This document shows, one piece after another, positions 43,301 through 55,079 of a DNA stretch of 64,000 nt. Numbering within the stretch: the stretch's first letter is position 1; each line of letters opens with the position of its first letter. The stretch spans positions 5,297,930 to 5,361,929 of the forward strand of contig NC_066337.1 of assembly GCF_022539315.1 (NCBI RefSeq), given 5' to 3'. The position numbers and the translations under genes were made by a program. The notes beneath the pieces are model-generated. The model made no database searches and had not been told where the DNA came from. It saw only the letters and a program-made list of their open reading frames with translations. The DNA is from Serinus canaria. Taxonomy: Eukaryota > Chordata > Aves > Passeriformes > Fringillidae.

Positions 43301-45392
43301 ACCTCTCCCAGAGTGCCCCAGCCATCATTAGCTCTGTGATCTCCTCCTTGCTGGAGGTGCTCACGCCTCACCAGCTCCTCCCGCAGCATTTATCCCCTCC
43401 CAGCTCTCCCAAATGTCAGGCACCCGTGAAAAACCCACAAGTTTCAGCTCCTGCCTGGATTTTAAATATCAAGATGCCATTAAGGCTCTCTCAGTGCCCT
43501 CCAGGAAGCAAAATGAGAGGACAATGGCAATTCCTGGGTTCTTTGTGGCTTCCTCCTCTCCAGATTCCCGTGGGGATGACGATGCTGCTCCCCAGGCCCC
43601 CCACTCTGTACAGCAGGCTCTGGATTCGAGGCACAAGGGAGCAGCAAGGGCTGGATGAAAGGAGTTTTCCAGCCATTACTCATCCCAAAATAATCATCCC
43701 TGCAATATTCATCGGGGATGGCCCAGACCCAAGCAGCTCCTGGCTGGTTTAGGTGCTCCTGGTGTGCTGGGAAGGTGGCACTAAAATCCTCCTTCACTCC
43801 TAAGGATAGAATTTCCCAATAATTTTACAAGCAATACCCAAAAAGAGAAAGAAATGTCCCAAATCCGATGGGAACGTGCCAGGCAGCACCAGCCCCTCCT
43901 AAAGGGAATCCATTAAAATTCACCTCACCCTTTCCTGCTCCCTCATTATCCAACACTTCCTTGTTTCACTTCCCTGCTCCCAAACTGAATCCTCACAAAC
44001 AAACCTCAAAAACCAACCCAAAGGGAAAGGAGGAAGGGGAGGATGGAGAGGTGACATTCCTTTCCTCCCTGCCCCCCAAAAGAGACACCTGACAATTCCT
44101 GCTGCTGAGTGTGTGACAGTCGCATACAGGGGGATAATTGGCTCCCTGTCAATTAGACAGGGAAATCAGATCAAAGTTATAATAAGATTTCTATAAAAAA
44201 ATAATAAAAATTGAATATGAACAGAGAATGGAAGGAAATAAAAGGTACAGAGTGGTCTAATGGGGGAAAGGATGGAGAGGGACCCTTTGGAGAAGGAATG
44301 GGAGCACAGCTGAGTTTCCTCTGGCTTGGAATCCCTTCAGTGCTCCCACAGACCTGGAGAAATTATATTGAACATTAAAAGCTTCATCTCTAGGTCCAGA
44401 AAGGTGCCCAAACACCTGGAGACATCCTTAGCCACACCTGGAGGGAAAGGCTGCTCTCCCCTCACTGCTCAGGGCATGGAAAACTGTCACCATGTCACCT
44501 CCCCCTCCTTTCAAAGGCTGGAAATCAGCTGGAACAGGGAAATTCCCCTTTGAGGCTGAAATTCTGCAGGAAAATTCCCATTTTCTTCGCCAGGCACTGG
44601 GGTTGTGTGTTCCAAAGAGCATCCTCACACCCCTGCACTCTGATCCCAGCTCTGCACTCCCAACAGCCAAGTCACCACTGGTATTTCCCCTGTTTAATAT
44701 TTTTGTCACTTTCTCTTGCTTTTTTCCCCATTTTTTCTCTCCTTTAGGAAAAGAAATCCTCTCTCCCTTTGCTTCCCTTCCCCTCCAATAGAAGCCTGCA
44801 CTTCTCTGCTCCCTTTCCCAATTTCCACTTTCTGTTTGGCCGAGTCCAATTCAATTTAACCCAAATTACTTTATTGGTGCCACTGAAACACAGGGCTTGC
44901 AGGAGCCATTAGGAACATCTTCAACTCCACATTATGGAAAAAATATTTAAGGGAAGGAACTCTCCAGCAAATGGAATCAATACATTCCAGGTGAAGAACT
45001 GCCAGGCATGGGAGGAAAGGAGCTGGAGTCAAACTCGACAAAATTCCGAGCTGAGAATGTCTCAGGATGTCAGCAGCAGCATTCCAAGAGCTCTTGGTGC
45101 CTCAGGTTTTGGATTTTCTGTTTTTCCCATTCTGTGCTGCTTTAGTGTGAGGGTCTGGGTTCCCATCAGGGCATGGTGAGCTCTGTGCACAGAGCAGGGA
45201 GACAAAACAATTCCTGCTCCAGCTGGGCACCAAGGACAAATGATCCAAATCTCAGCCCAGGAGCACAAACCCCGTGGGCTGGAGAGAGAAAAACAAAGCT
45301 GGGACTGGCTGGGCTAAAGCTGGGCTGGGACAATGAACTGCAAGGGGCAAATGGAGCAGAGCTGATCCCAGGGAGAGACCCCGGGAGCGCTC
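43301..45392. other. Unique sequence, no feature supported
   Basis: Nothing recognisable as a gene. An A-rich/AT patch lies at 44180-44225. Short frames only. Confidence 0.5.
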
Positions 45393-45685
45393 GGGCATTT
45401 TGGGGCCATTTTGGGTCATCTTGGGGCCATTTTGGTTCATCCTGGGTTCATCTTGGGGCCATTTTGATTCATCCTGGGTTCATTTTGGGGCCATTTTGGT
45501 TCATCCTGGGTTCATTTTGGGACCATTTGGGTTCATTTTGGGACCATTTGGGTTCATTTTGGGACCATTTTGGTTCATCCTGGGTTCATTTTGGGACCAT
45601 TTTGGTTCATCCTGGGTTCATTTTGGGACCATTTTGGTTCACCTTGGGTTCATTTTGGGACCATTTAGCTTCACCTTGGGTGCAG
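45393..45685 (+). repeat. ~32-bp minisatellite, about nine copies
   Basis: Units of GGGACCATTTTGGTTCATCC plus TGGGTTCATTTT, with short 22-bp variants GGGACCATTTGGGTTCATTT. The array starts with GGGGCCATTTTGGG forms. The repeated word CCATTTTG is close to a YY1-type site (CCATNTT), so the array has about nine such words. The regulatory meaning is unproven. Confidence 0.92.
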
Positions 45686-46562
45686 CCCTGGCTGGGCTCT
45701 GGTGCTGCCCAAGGTGGATCCATGCAGGAGATCCTTTCAATAAATCCCTATTTTATTCTTTAACTCCTCCAGCCTCTGTTCCAGGCCAGCCTTCCCAAAC
45801 CATCCCCCTGATTCCTGAGCAGCCTTTCCCAAACAGATACTCCCTGTTTTTTTTTCAGGAATTCTGGCTGGGAGCTGGAGCTGTTCCCTTTGGATCCCTT
45901 CCTGGCTGTGCTGCTGCCAATGAATCCACACTTCTCTGTCACTTCTGAGTCACATCTCAGATGGGGCTGAGGGTGGGCAGAGGCATTTTTAGACCCAAAG
46001 GGGGAGTGTTGTCTGTGGCCAATTTTAGCAGGTGGCCTCAAGTGACCTCTGATTCCAAAGGTTTTGCCTGGTTTGGGTTGATTTTCTCTAGGAATAATTC
46101 TTAATTACTGCACTGGGGCAAGGGAGCCTCAGCTGGAACAAGCAGATCCTCAACCACACTCTTTAAAATCTGTGTAATTCCACCCTTCCTGAAGGAGTCA
46201 GGAGTTTTCCCTCCCCTCAAACCCATTTTTTTAAAAAAATTAAATTATTTTTTTAAATTTTCTCCCTTATCACAGAGCCAGCCCAGCAAAGCTTTGCCTG
46301 GTGCATTTCAGAGAGGCACCTTGAAGCCAAGAGCTTGCTGTGAGAGCTGTGCCATCAAAAGCCAAGCTTAAAACCCAGACCCAGCCACCAAACCCAAGAT
46401 TTAAAGAGACAAAGGAGTCACCCACCAGTTACACTCACAAAAAAATCAGCAAAATCAGCCTTAATAAATTAACAAATTCCCATTAGACTGCATTTAAGGG
46501 GTGGATAAGTAAATTATGAACAGCAGAAATGGTTAATTGTAATTTTTGGTTATTCACAATTA
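45686..46562. other. Unique sequence, nothing identified
   Basis: An AT-rich run lies at 46225-46262. No gene recognised. Confidence 0.5.
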
Positions 46563-46795
46563 ACAGGATGAGGGGGGAAAGGCCTCAAGATGCACCAGGG
46601 GAGGTTTAGGCTGGATTTTAGGGGAAAATTTCCTCACCAAAAAGTTTGGCAGGAGGGCATTGAACAGATCCTGGAGGGGTTTAACAGAGGTGTGGATGTG
46701 GCACTTGGGGACCTGTGGTGGCAGTGCCACTGTTAGGGTTGGGGCTGGACTCAATATTAAAGAATTTTCCAACCTAAATGATGATTGTGTTCCAT
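46563..46795 (+). mobile_element. CR1 LINE 3' end, 5'-truncated
   Basis: Read on the + strand: AGGTTTAGGCTGGATTTTAG, GAAAATTTCCTCACC, GGGCATTGAACAGATCCTGG, GGTGTGGATGTGGCACTTGG, GGGGCTGGACTCAATATTAA, TTTTCCAACCTAAATGATGA. This is the order of the last ~230 bp of CR1 elements. The partial translation FRLDFRGKF resembles the ORF2 C-terminal FRLDIRKKF motif. It ends at the point where octamer-like tail repeats (TGATTCTATTCCA-type) begin. Confidence 0.82.
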
Positions 46796-47480
46796 GAATT
46801 CACTGTAAGGAGATTTCCAGAGGCCAGGAGGATTCCTGGACTCCAGATTTTATCACACAGAGCTCGGTGGCTTTCCTGGAATGGATCCCTGGGGACAAAT
46901 CCACCTTCCCCATCAGGAATTGTCATTTTCCCCTCCCCTAATGCACTTTTCCTGTTTGCCCACACTCGTGCATGATGATTCTAAATGATGATGATGATTC
47001 AATTCCATTAATTCACTGTAAACAGTAAAGAAATGATGATTCTATTCCATAAATGATGATTCAATTCCATGAATGTTGATTCTATTCCATACCCTCACTG
47101 TAAGGAGATTTCCAGAGGCCAGGAGGATTCCTGGACTCCAGATTTTATCACACAGAGCTCGGTGGCTTTCCTGGAATGGATCCCTGGGGACAAATCCACC
47201 TTCCCCATCAGGAATTGTCATTTTCCCCTCCCCTAATGCACTTTTCCTGTGTCCCTACACTGGTGCATGATGATTCTAAATGATGATGATGATTCAATTC
47301 CATGAATTCACTGTAAGGAGATTTCCAGAGGCCAGGGGGATTCCTGGACTCCAGATTCATCCACACAGAGCTCAGTGGCTTTCCTGGAACAGATCCCTGG
47401 GGACAAAGCCACCTTACCCACCAGGAATTGTCATTTTCCCTCCCCTAATGCACTTTTCCTGTGTCCCCACACTGGTGCAC
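46796..47480 (+). repeat. Three copies of a ~200-bp block joined by CR1-tail-like repeats
   Basis: CTGTAAGGAGATTTCCAGAG starts at 46803, 47098 and 47311, giving periods of 295 and 213 bp. Each copy runs through GGATTCCTGGACTCCAGATT, GGCTTTCCTGGAA and AATGCACTTTTCCTG and ends in GTGCATGATGATTC or GTGCACC. Between copies lie ATGATGATTC/AATTCCATGA words like the CR1 tail. The first linker is expanded by about 80 bp. The arrangement suggests unequal exchange between short tail repeats. Confidence 0.88.
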
Positions 47481-48397
47481 CCCAAGCTGAGCCCACTGCC
47501 CTGCCCCACATCCCCTCTGCTTTACCATCCCTGCCTTCTGACACCTCCTGGAGGCTCCAAAAACCCTCAATACAGACCAAAAAATAAAAAAAGAAATTCA
47601 GTTTTCTCCTTGGAAGCAATCAGCCAGAGCACATCGTGCTCACTGCGGAGATTAGGAGGTCCCAATAAAAATCTGATTTTTGGCACAGAGCTGTCAGTGC
47701 TGCCTCCCTGTCACCCCGGGGGTGGCACAGCTTTTTAAGGCACCTCAAATCCCAGGTGAGGAATATTGTGATTATTCCAGATGAGGAATGGTTTTGGTGT
47801 AATCCCAGATAAATCATGTCAGACCACACATGTTCCACCACACCTGAGCGAGAAGTTGCAAACACTCACTGCGAATGTTTGTCAAAACAAAGAACAACAA
47901 AACGATGGTGATGAATCCAGAGAGTTCAATTACACAGCTCTGAGGACCCAGCTGCTGACAGGGGGGCATTAATCATTATTAATTGGGATGGTTATCTCCT
48001 CTTCTGCTTTATGTGTCCTTAATAGCACAAAATAATTCGCTATTCACCAGAATTGATTGCTTTCCCCCTAAATATTAATCCTCAGAGCCATCCCCGTGTG
48101 GGACCTGGTTTTCCTCTCTCAGAGGAGACCTTGCAGTGCCTTTCCCAAACATTTCTGCTGCAGTTTTCTCTCTGCATTTTTTCCCCCTGTTTGCTTTTTA
48201 TCGCTCTCCCCCCACCAGCCTGCAAATTAAAATTAATTTCTGAGCGTGCTGCAAACAAAGCCTGGCCTGGCAAGGCCCCCAGTGGAGTTCTGGATGAGGG
48301 TTTTGGTTCAAACAGCACTGCCCAGGCCGGGTTTAACAAATCCACCCCTCAGCATCTGCCAGGGGCTGCAGGGGGAGGTCACAGACTGAGCTGGAGC
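47481..48397. other. Unique sequence; candidate regulatory block at 47840-48070
   Basis: No gene recognised. The block 47840-48070 contains CACTCACTGCGAATG, CAAAACAAAGAACAACAAAA and the AT core ATTAATCATTATTAATT at 47968-47984, followed by AAATAATTCGCTATTC. It is a candidate conserved element on composition only. Confidence 0.38.
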
Positions 48398-48900
48398 TTC
48401 CCAAAAATCCTCATTCCTGGCCAAGAGACACCTGCAGCAGCTGGGCTGAGGGGAGGGCAGGGAACATCCCAGGCTCAGAGGGTGCAGATTGCCAGGAATA
48501 TCCCAAATCCTCTCCCCAGGGAGGCAGAGAGCCCAGCACAGCCCTGGGAGATGGGGAGGGACAGTAAAAAGTCACACTGGGCTCCAAAATAATCCAAATT
48601 TATCCTTCCAGCTGCACCTTTGGATGGAAAAACCAGCCCAAATTCCCAGATGAGACACCCATTCCCAAATCCTCTCCCCAGGGAGGCAGAGAGCCCAGCA
48701 CAGCCCTGGGAGACGGGGAGGGATAACAACAAATCACACTGGGCACCAAAATAATCCAAATTCTTCATTCCAGCAGCCAGAATTCCCAGATTAAACACCC
48801 ACCCCCACCTTCTGCTCCAGGGAAATGCCAAAACTTCCCAAAAATCCTCGTTCCCTGCCAAGAATCACCTGAGGGAGAGGGCAGGGGTGAACTCACTCTG
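48398..48900. repeat. ~162-bp tandem duplication with flanking partial copies
   Basis: CAAATCCTCTCCCCAGGGAG starts at 48506 and 48666. Both copies continue through GCCCAGCACAGCCCTGGGAG, TCACACTGGGC(T/A)CCAAAA and TAATCCAAATT. In addition, CTTCCCAAAAATCCTC with GCCAAGA and CACCTG occurs both before (48398) and after (48832) the pair, so the outer sequence is duplicated too. Confidence 0.85.
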
Positions 48901-50938
48901 GGGTCACCAACACTGGGAACAATCCCAGGAGGGGCAGAGAAATCCCTGCTAGGAACATTCCCATCCTGCTGGAACTCCTGACAGGAAAATTCCATTAAAA
49001 CCAAGCTTTAAAACATGAAAAAAATTTGCCCCTCGTTATCCACTGCTTCCCATTTATCCAGAATTTTTTCATCTGAGCTCGTTCAGAGCACCTGGTGCCC
49101 CTGGAGCTGGCTGGGGAGCATTTTGAAAGCTAAATATGATCAGCTGCGTTGTTTTTATCACCTTTTGTCCCTCTTTGCTGGCCCTTGAAGTCTCCAGACT
49201 GTTTAATTAGCAGGCCTGGAGTAAAACCCATTTATCTAAAGGCTCTTTAGAGCGCAGCCTTCTGTTGGCATCTGTTAACCACAAAATCTGCCCTCAAACT
49301 TTTTATTTCTGAGAGAAAAAATGAGAAGCTCTCTCTCTCCGTGCACAGCAAAGATGCCGAAACAGAAGCAAGTCCAAACAAATAAACCTAAAATGGGCTC
49401 CAAAATGAGGCAATCAGCGCTAATGACCCAGAATTTCTCCTTTTCACATTAAAATGAGCAGCCTTAGGGAAGGAAAATTCAGATTTTTTGGAGGGGACGG
49501 GGCAGGAAAAGGATTGGAGGGGTTTTCCCCCCGATTATTTTCCTTCCTAAGTGATGAAAGGAAGTTTTTGGAGCAAAAAGTGAAGGAAAAACAGCGAATT
49601 AAATCTTTTTTAATCCCTTCTCCTCCAAGTCTCTCAAGGTGTTTTTGCTGCTCACAGTAAAAAATCCTAAAAAAAAGCAAAATTTTTCACAAATTCCAAG
49701 GCAAACCAATCCTCCTGCCCTGGAGAAAGAGACTCTCCTGAGTCCCAGGGGTTTGGAGCTGAGCTCACCCACCCTGCTCGGCAGAGCTCAGGAAACTGCT
49801 CCAGAAAGGGACAAATATTGAGATTTTCTGTCAATTCCATGAAGCAAACAGCACCAGAGACGATTTCCCTGCCTCCATCCAGAAGGTTTAGCCACAAATC
49901 CACATTTCCAGGATATCTGGCAGCAATCTGGAGGGAATAAAACTTCCCAGGGATATTTTGCAATTTAAGCTCAGTCTGTCTTTATATTCACTGTCATCTC
50001 AACTGTGAATATATTTTATTTTTTTCTCCCCCCCACCCCACCCCCCCCCCAACTTTCCAATTTTATCCTCTCCCATCAGCCTGTCATTCCTGGGATAGGA
50101 GCTGGGGGATTTTTTTAATTTATTCCTTTCTTAGGCAGGAACTTCACCTTAATGTGGTATAACAGAAAACACAGCAGCCATCACTGGCTTGGGTTTTAAA
50201 AAGTTAATATTTCATTTTCAGCTGTTTTACATCCTGGTGGCTTCCCACCAACAGCAGAGGTAATTCTCACATTTTTCCCTGGGCAATGGAATGGGCTGGA
50301 GAGACATTCCTGAGTTCTGCATTCTGAGGCACAGATGGAATAAAAACTTGCAATAAATGCAGCGGTGCTGCCTGTTTGGGGCAGAATATCCGAGGTTTAT
50401 TGAGTTTATAATCACATCAATCAGGGTGACAACAGAAGATTTTCTTGCCTTTTGTTTGTTCCCCACACCAAGGAGAGGGAGAGGAATGGCTGCACTCACA
50501 CCCTGAGCCGATTTTAGGGCACTGGTGTGGAAAATTGCATTGATACTCCCTGGCTAAAATGATCAACTTTATTGAACAGCAGCAAAAGCTGCACATTTGC
50601 ATCAGGACTTTAAACAGAAATCTTCATCTCCCCTCCCTGAGAACCAAACTACAACAATTTTACCTGGATCTTTCCCAAGGATTTAATTGGAGGCCGATTT
50701 ATTTGTGGGAGCAGAGGAAAACTTATTGACCGAGGGGGTGTAAAACTGGAGTTTAAAAAAAAGGGGAGTTTTTAAAAATTGGAGTGTAAAACTGGAGGCA
50801 AATTGAGATTTGGAGGAGGGGATTTGGTGGGGTGTGATCCTTTCAAAGCTGCCAAACTGAACTGAACTAAAATGGAATTAAATTTAACTTGATGGCAACC
50901 TGAGACTGAAGCAGGTGTGAAAATTCAGATTTCTGTGC
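48901..50938. other. Unique sequence; candidate regulatory block at 49060-49320
   Basis: No gene recognised. The part 49060-49320 includes AAGCTAAATATGATCAGCTG, TTTTTATCACCTTTTGTCC, GTTTAATTAGCAGGCC and CATCTGTTAACCACAAA, non-repetitive and AT-leaning, possibly conserved. A C-rich run of CCCCCCACCCC type lies at 50028-50052. Confidence 0.4.
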
Positions 50939-51318
50939 TGTGGTGGTGTTCACAGGGGTCCCAGGGTGAGGGAAGAGATGAGAAAGGTCACTCCATGTTC
51001 AGCAGGCTGATTTATTATTTTATGATATCTATGACATTAAAACTATACTAAAAGAGCAGAAGGAAGGGTTCCAGCAGAAGGCTGGCTGAGAATAGCAAAG
51101 GAATGAATGACAAAGGTTTGTCTGTGCCCCAGCCAGTCTGGACAGCTGGGCTGGGATTGGCCATTGATCAGAAACAACCCCAGAGACCAATCCCAGCCCC
51201 ACCTGCTGCACCCACAGCAGCAGAGAAGAATTGTTTGCAGTTTGTTCCTGAGCCCTCTCAGCTCCTCAGGAGGAACAAATCCCGAGGAAAGGATTTTTCA
51301 TGGCACATGTGGGTGGCA
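50939..51318 (-). mobile_element. ERV LTR, minus strand, same family as 28459-28848
   Basis: On the minus strand it begins near TGCCACCCACATGTGCCATG and continues AAAAATCCTTTCCTCGGG, CTCCTGAGGAGCTGAGAGG, GGTGGGGCTGGGATTGGTC, GGCCAATCCCAGCCCAGC, AGTATAGTTTTAATGTCAT and AATAAATCAGCCTGC. It ends AACACCACCACA. The landmarks are in the order of the other copies. AATAAA corresponds to TTTATT at 51011-51016 on the + strand. No convincing target duplication was found at the ends I chose (TGTGC versus GTGGT), so boundaries are approximate. Confidence 0.8.
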
Positions 51319-51723
51319 GTGGTGAGCTCACCTTTTTGTGCAGGGGGTGTCCCCTGACCAACCAAACCAATGGGAAATGGGATTTCCAATTCATCACAAC
51401 AAGGAAACCATCTAGGAAATGAATCAAATCCCAGACAGATCCTAACAGCAGCTGAAGGATTTTTATTGCCAATATTTCAGGAAAAAATCTCATCCCTTAT
51501 CACAAACTCGGGGTTTTTAAAGGCCAGACAAGTTCCTTGTGGCAGCACTGACACCAGCCCTCCTTCTCCTGCATTTATTCCCTGTTCCTCAGCAGGGTTT
51601 CTGCTCCCCTCTAATGCTGCACATCAAGGTTTTAAGAGTTATTTATTTACAAATAATTCCACTTTCCTCTAAGCTTTTAATTCACCCTAATTAAAACCCT
51701 AACACTGGCAGGCTTTGCCTTTA
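51319..51723. other. Unique sequence, nothing identified
   Basis: No gene or repeat recognised between the LTR and the duplicated block at 51724. Confidence 0.5.
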
Positions 51724-51820
51724 GTTTTTAAATTAAAAGAAAATTCTTGAATCCTTCCAGAACAGCCTTTTCCTCCTTATCCCCACAGGGTTCTCCACTC
51801 AGGTAATCCTTAAAAAAAAT
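51724..51820 (+). repeat. Dispersed direct repeat, copy 1
   Basis: GTTTTTAAATTAAAAGAAAA, TTCTTGAATC, CTCCTTATCCCCACAG and GTAATCCTTAAAAAAAAT recur at 54373-54455. Copy 1 has about 14 extra bases (GGTTCTCCACTCAG) before GTAATCC. Otherwise only four or five bases differ. Confidence 0.9.
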
Positions 51821-52339
51821 ATCCTGGTTTTGGCAATGCCTGAGCTCCAGAAAGTTCCCTTTCCTTCCGTGGACTTCATGGGATTTTTTCTGCCTGTGCC
51901 AGCTCAAATGATGCCTTTGGGCACTGGAGGTGGCCAGGCTGATGTCCTGGAGCCCTGGGGCTGAGCAGAGCTCCCATCCCATGGTAGAGCTCGTCTGGCT
52001 GGGGCTTGGTGGGCAGGGAAAAGCCCTCTGGGTGTAAAGGGGGAAAAAGTGGTGAAAAAGAGGGAAAAAGTGGTGAAAAAGGAGAAAAAGAGGTGAAAAA
52101 GGAGAAAAGGAGAGCTGCTGGAAAGGTTCAGCACTGGCAGGGCTTGCACCTCCAGTCCCTGAGAGGGCCCAGGGAACACCAGGGACAGGAGCTGAGCCCA
52201 GGGAAGGTGACAGGAAATCCTCTGGTCACGATGCCACAGGTTTCAGCTCTTCTGTTTTTCAGATTCTGTGCTGGGTCAGGGTGCAGAGAGAGCACAGAGA
52301 TCTGAGCAGGGGCTGCTGCTGAGCACCCACCCTGGGAGA
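51821..52339. other. Unique sequence with a small purine-rich repeat
   Basis: At 52038-52110 the words GGTGAAAAAG and GGAGAAAAAG recur five to six times. The rest is unremarkable. Confidence 0.6.
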
Positions 52340-52812
52340 TGGGGGAGAGAGGGGAAGGAGAGGGAAAGGAGAGAAAAAGAAGAGAGAAAAGAGAGAAAGA
52401 AGAGAGAGAAAGAAGAGAAAAAGAAGAGAGAGAAAGAAGAGATAAAGAAGAGAGAAAGAAGAGAGAAGAGAAGAGAGAGAAAGAAGAGATAAAGAAGAGA
52501 GAAAGTAGAGAGAAAGAAGAGAGAAGAGAAAAGGAGAGAAAGAAGAGAGAAAGAAGAGAGAAGAGAAAAAGAGAGAGAGAAAGAAGAAAGAAGAGAGAAA
52601 AAACAGAGAGAATAGAAAAGACAGAGACACAGACAGATAGAGAAAGAGAGAGAAGAAGAGAGCAAAAAGAAGAGAAAAAGAAGAGAAAAAGAAAGAAGAG
52701 AAAAAGAAAGAAGAGAAAAGAATAGAAGAGAAAAAGAAAGAAGATAAAAGAAAGAAGAGAAAAAGAAGAGAAAAAGAAAGAAGAGAAAAAGAAAGAAGAG
52801 AAAAAGAAGAGT
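52340..52812 (+). repeat. Polypurine microsatellite (GAGAAAGAA-type), ~470 bp
   Basis: Almost uninterrupted A/G on the + strand, built from AGAGA, AAAGAAG and GAGAAAAAG words. Rare pyrimidines lie mostly at 52595-52645 (CAGAGACACAGACAGATAG). Long Ser/Leu/Phe-rich frames on the minus strand and Glu/Lys/Arg-rich frames on the plus strand are compositional. Confidence 0.96.
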
Positions 52813-53984
52813 TTTGTGGTGGCCTCCAAAGCAGCAGCCATGGACAGCAGGCTCCAGCTGAGCCCTGCCCCAGGTCTGCAGCTTGCTCAGGTGCACAGAA
52901 CCCTTTTGGGACAATCCCTCAGCTGGCACTTGTGGAGCATCTCTGATTCTGACCTTGGGGGCAGCAGAAGGGGCCAAACCCTGCAGCTGGAAGGAGGCAA
53001 ATCTGCTGTTCCTGCTGCTCTGAAAAGCTTCCAGCTCCTTCCTGCCTGAAAATCCCCATTAATCCACCCCCCCGAGCCTTTAGGTCACTTGTCAGCATCA
53101 GAAGGCAGGAGAGCCCTGGGCTGCTGTTCAGGTTCCCCAGTTTAATTTTTAAAGGAATTCCTGCCCTTTGCCAGCTCCTGCCTGGCAAACCCCCCCCCTT
53201 TGCCAGCTGCACTCGCCATTCTGGGCTCCAAAACCATTCCAACTCACTTTATTAAAAAATTGTCATCAAGACAAACCCTCAGACCTGGGGGCACAGGGAA
53301 TTCATCACGTCAGTGACAAGTTCTTCTTTCTGCAGTCTCTCATCTCGGGCCGTGCTGCCCACGGGGCTGACAGCAGCTCTCTGCCCTGTACATGTATTTT
53401 CATTTAATCACTGCTGAAAAGCAGCAAGGCTTTTCACACACTTTTAATGAAAACCACTCCTTCTGGTGGCCAGCCAGGCACCATCTCCTCATCTCCCCTT
53501 GCTTCCAAGGGCAGGGAGTGCAGTGCCAGAATTCTGGAGAGGCTGAGCCAGCCTGGGCCTTCTCACCCCAAGGGCGTCACAAAAAATCCAAATTTCATGG
53601 AAAATCCTGCTCTTGAGGCAGCACAGATAAATTCTTGAGAAAGGATTTAATTTTAATGAAAGAATTCTTTATTCTTGATAAAGGAATACATCCCTGCTGC
53701 TGGGATGGGGATGGAGGGAGCAGCACGGGGCTGGGGGTGTCAGGGGGACCCCAGCCCTGCCAGCTGAGCCCCAGAGTGACCCCTCCTCATTTGAGAGATT
53801 TCACCCAGGGCTGCTCCCTCACCTCTCAGGACAGGACAAAAATCCCAAAATGTCCCATTTTGGTGCCTGTTGAGTTCTGGATCTGGATTTTGGCAGGAGC
53901 TGATTCCCAGGAACATCCCAGGGAATTTTCCATTCTGGCACCTCCTTCTCCAAGGACTCTGCCTCTCTCACCCTGTGCATACAA
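52813..53984. other. Unique sequence, nothing firm
   Basis: No gene recognised. The stretch 53270-53460 (AATTCATCACGTCAGTGACA, CATGTATTTTCATTTAATCA) is AT-leaning with a CRE-like CACGTCA and may be a conserved element, unverified. Confidence 0.4.
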
Positions 53985-54372
53985 ACCCCCTTTATATTTT
54001 TATATTTAAAATATGTTTCTGTCTATCTTCAAAAATATATTTCTATTTTATATGTCTAATATATCCTTTATATGTTTATATTTTGACATATTTTATATCT
54101 TTATATTTTATTATTTATATTTATTTAATATTTATATTTATGTTAATATTTATATTTATATTTATATTTTATTATATTTATATTTTATTCTATTTATATT
54201 TATATTTATATTTTATTATATTTATATTTATATTATTTAATATTTATATTTTATTTATATTTTATATTTATATTTTACATATAATATACCTTTTAAAATA
54301 TATTTCTAATTTATCTATTCATATTATATATTTATCTAAAAGATTAAAAATATAAAATCTATAAAAGATACA
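53985..54372. repeat. AT-rich simple repeat (TATATTT/TTTATAT), ~390 bp
   Basis: Degenerate TATATTT, TTTATATTTA and TTATTATATTT units. It directly precedes copy 2 of the dispersed direct repeat at 54373. Confidence 0.93.
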
Positions 54373-54455
54373 GTTTTTAAATTAAAAGAAAATTCTTGAA
54401 TCACTCCAGAACAGCCTTTTTCTCCTTATTCCCACAGGTAATCCTTAAAAAAAAT
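54373..54455 (+). repeat. Dispersed direct repeat, copy 2
   Basis: Matches 51724-51820 in the same orientation, 2.65 kb downstream, lacking the 14-bp internal block. Confidence 0.9.
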
Positions 54456-55079
54456 CACAGGGGGAAAATCTTTGGTGCTATAAACTGGAATTGCTTTATT
54501 CAGCAATCTCTCCTCTGTTTGCAAGATATTTCTGCTCATCCATCCAATAAGTGATGGAAATGGTGAATCCAAAATCTTTATTTTGGGTTTATCAGGCCGT
54601 GCTGGGTCAGACCCCTGTTCCCTGTTCCCTCCAATCCACTGTCCTGATTTATCCACATAAATTTCCCCAGGAAATGGGGAAGAAGAACAAAAGGAAATTC
54701 AAGATTCCCCTGCTCTCTGAGCATTGATTTATCTGACCATGATTGTGAGGGGAATTGCATGACAATTATTGGGACTCCAGCTAAGACTTGGACCACTGAG
54801 CATCAGCTCAGCCAAATTATTTCTGCTCCTGTCCAGCTCCGTGTGCCAGCGTTTGCTGAGGGAAATGATCACAAATTCAGCAGCTCTGCAGGTTTTGGGA
54901 ACATTCCCTCTCCCAAAGGGCAGCCCTGGAGCCAGGGAAAATGTGGGAGCTCAGCCCATCCCTCCTGATGTCCAGAGCTACCCAGAGAACCCCTGGGGGC
55001 TCGGGGGCCTTGGAATGTTGCCAGAAGCACTTGGTGGATGGATTTTGATCCATCAGGGATGTGACACCGGTGTATGAGG
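54456..55079. other. Unique sequence, nothing identified
   Basis: No gene or repeat recognised. The left end of the possible LTR at 55080 could extend into this stretch. Confidence 0.45.

Noticed and set aside
42578..43389. Gly/Glu/Lys-rich minus-strand frames
   Set aside because: Translation of the C-rich minisatellite.
52128..52977. Ser/Leu/Phe-rich minus-strand frames resembling a membrane protein
   Set aside because: Hydrophobic look comes only from the polypurine tract read on the complementary strand.
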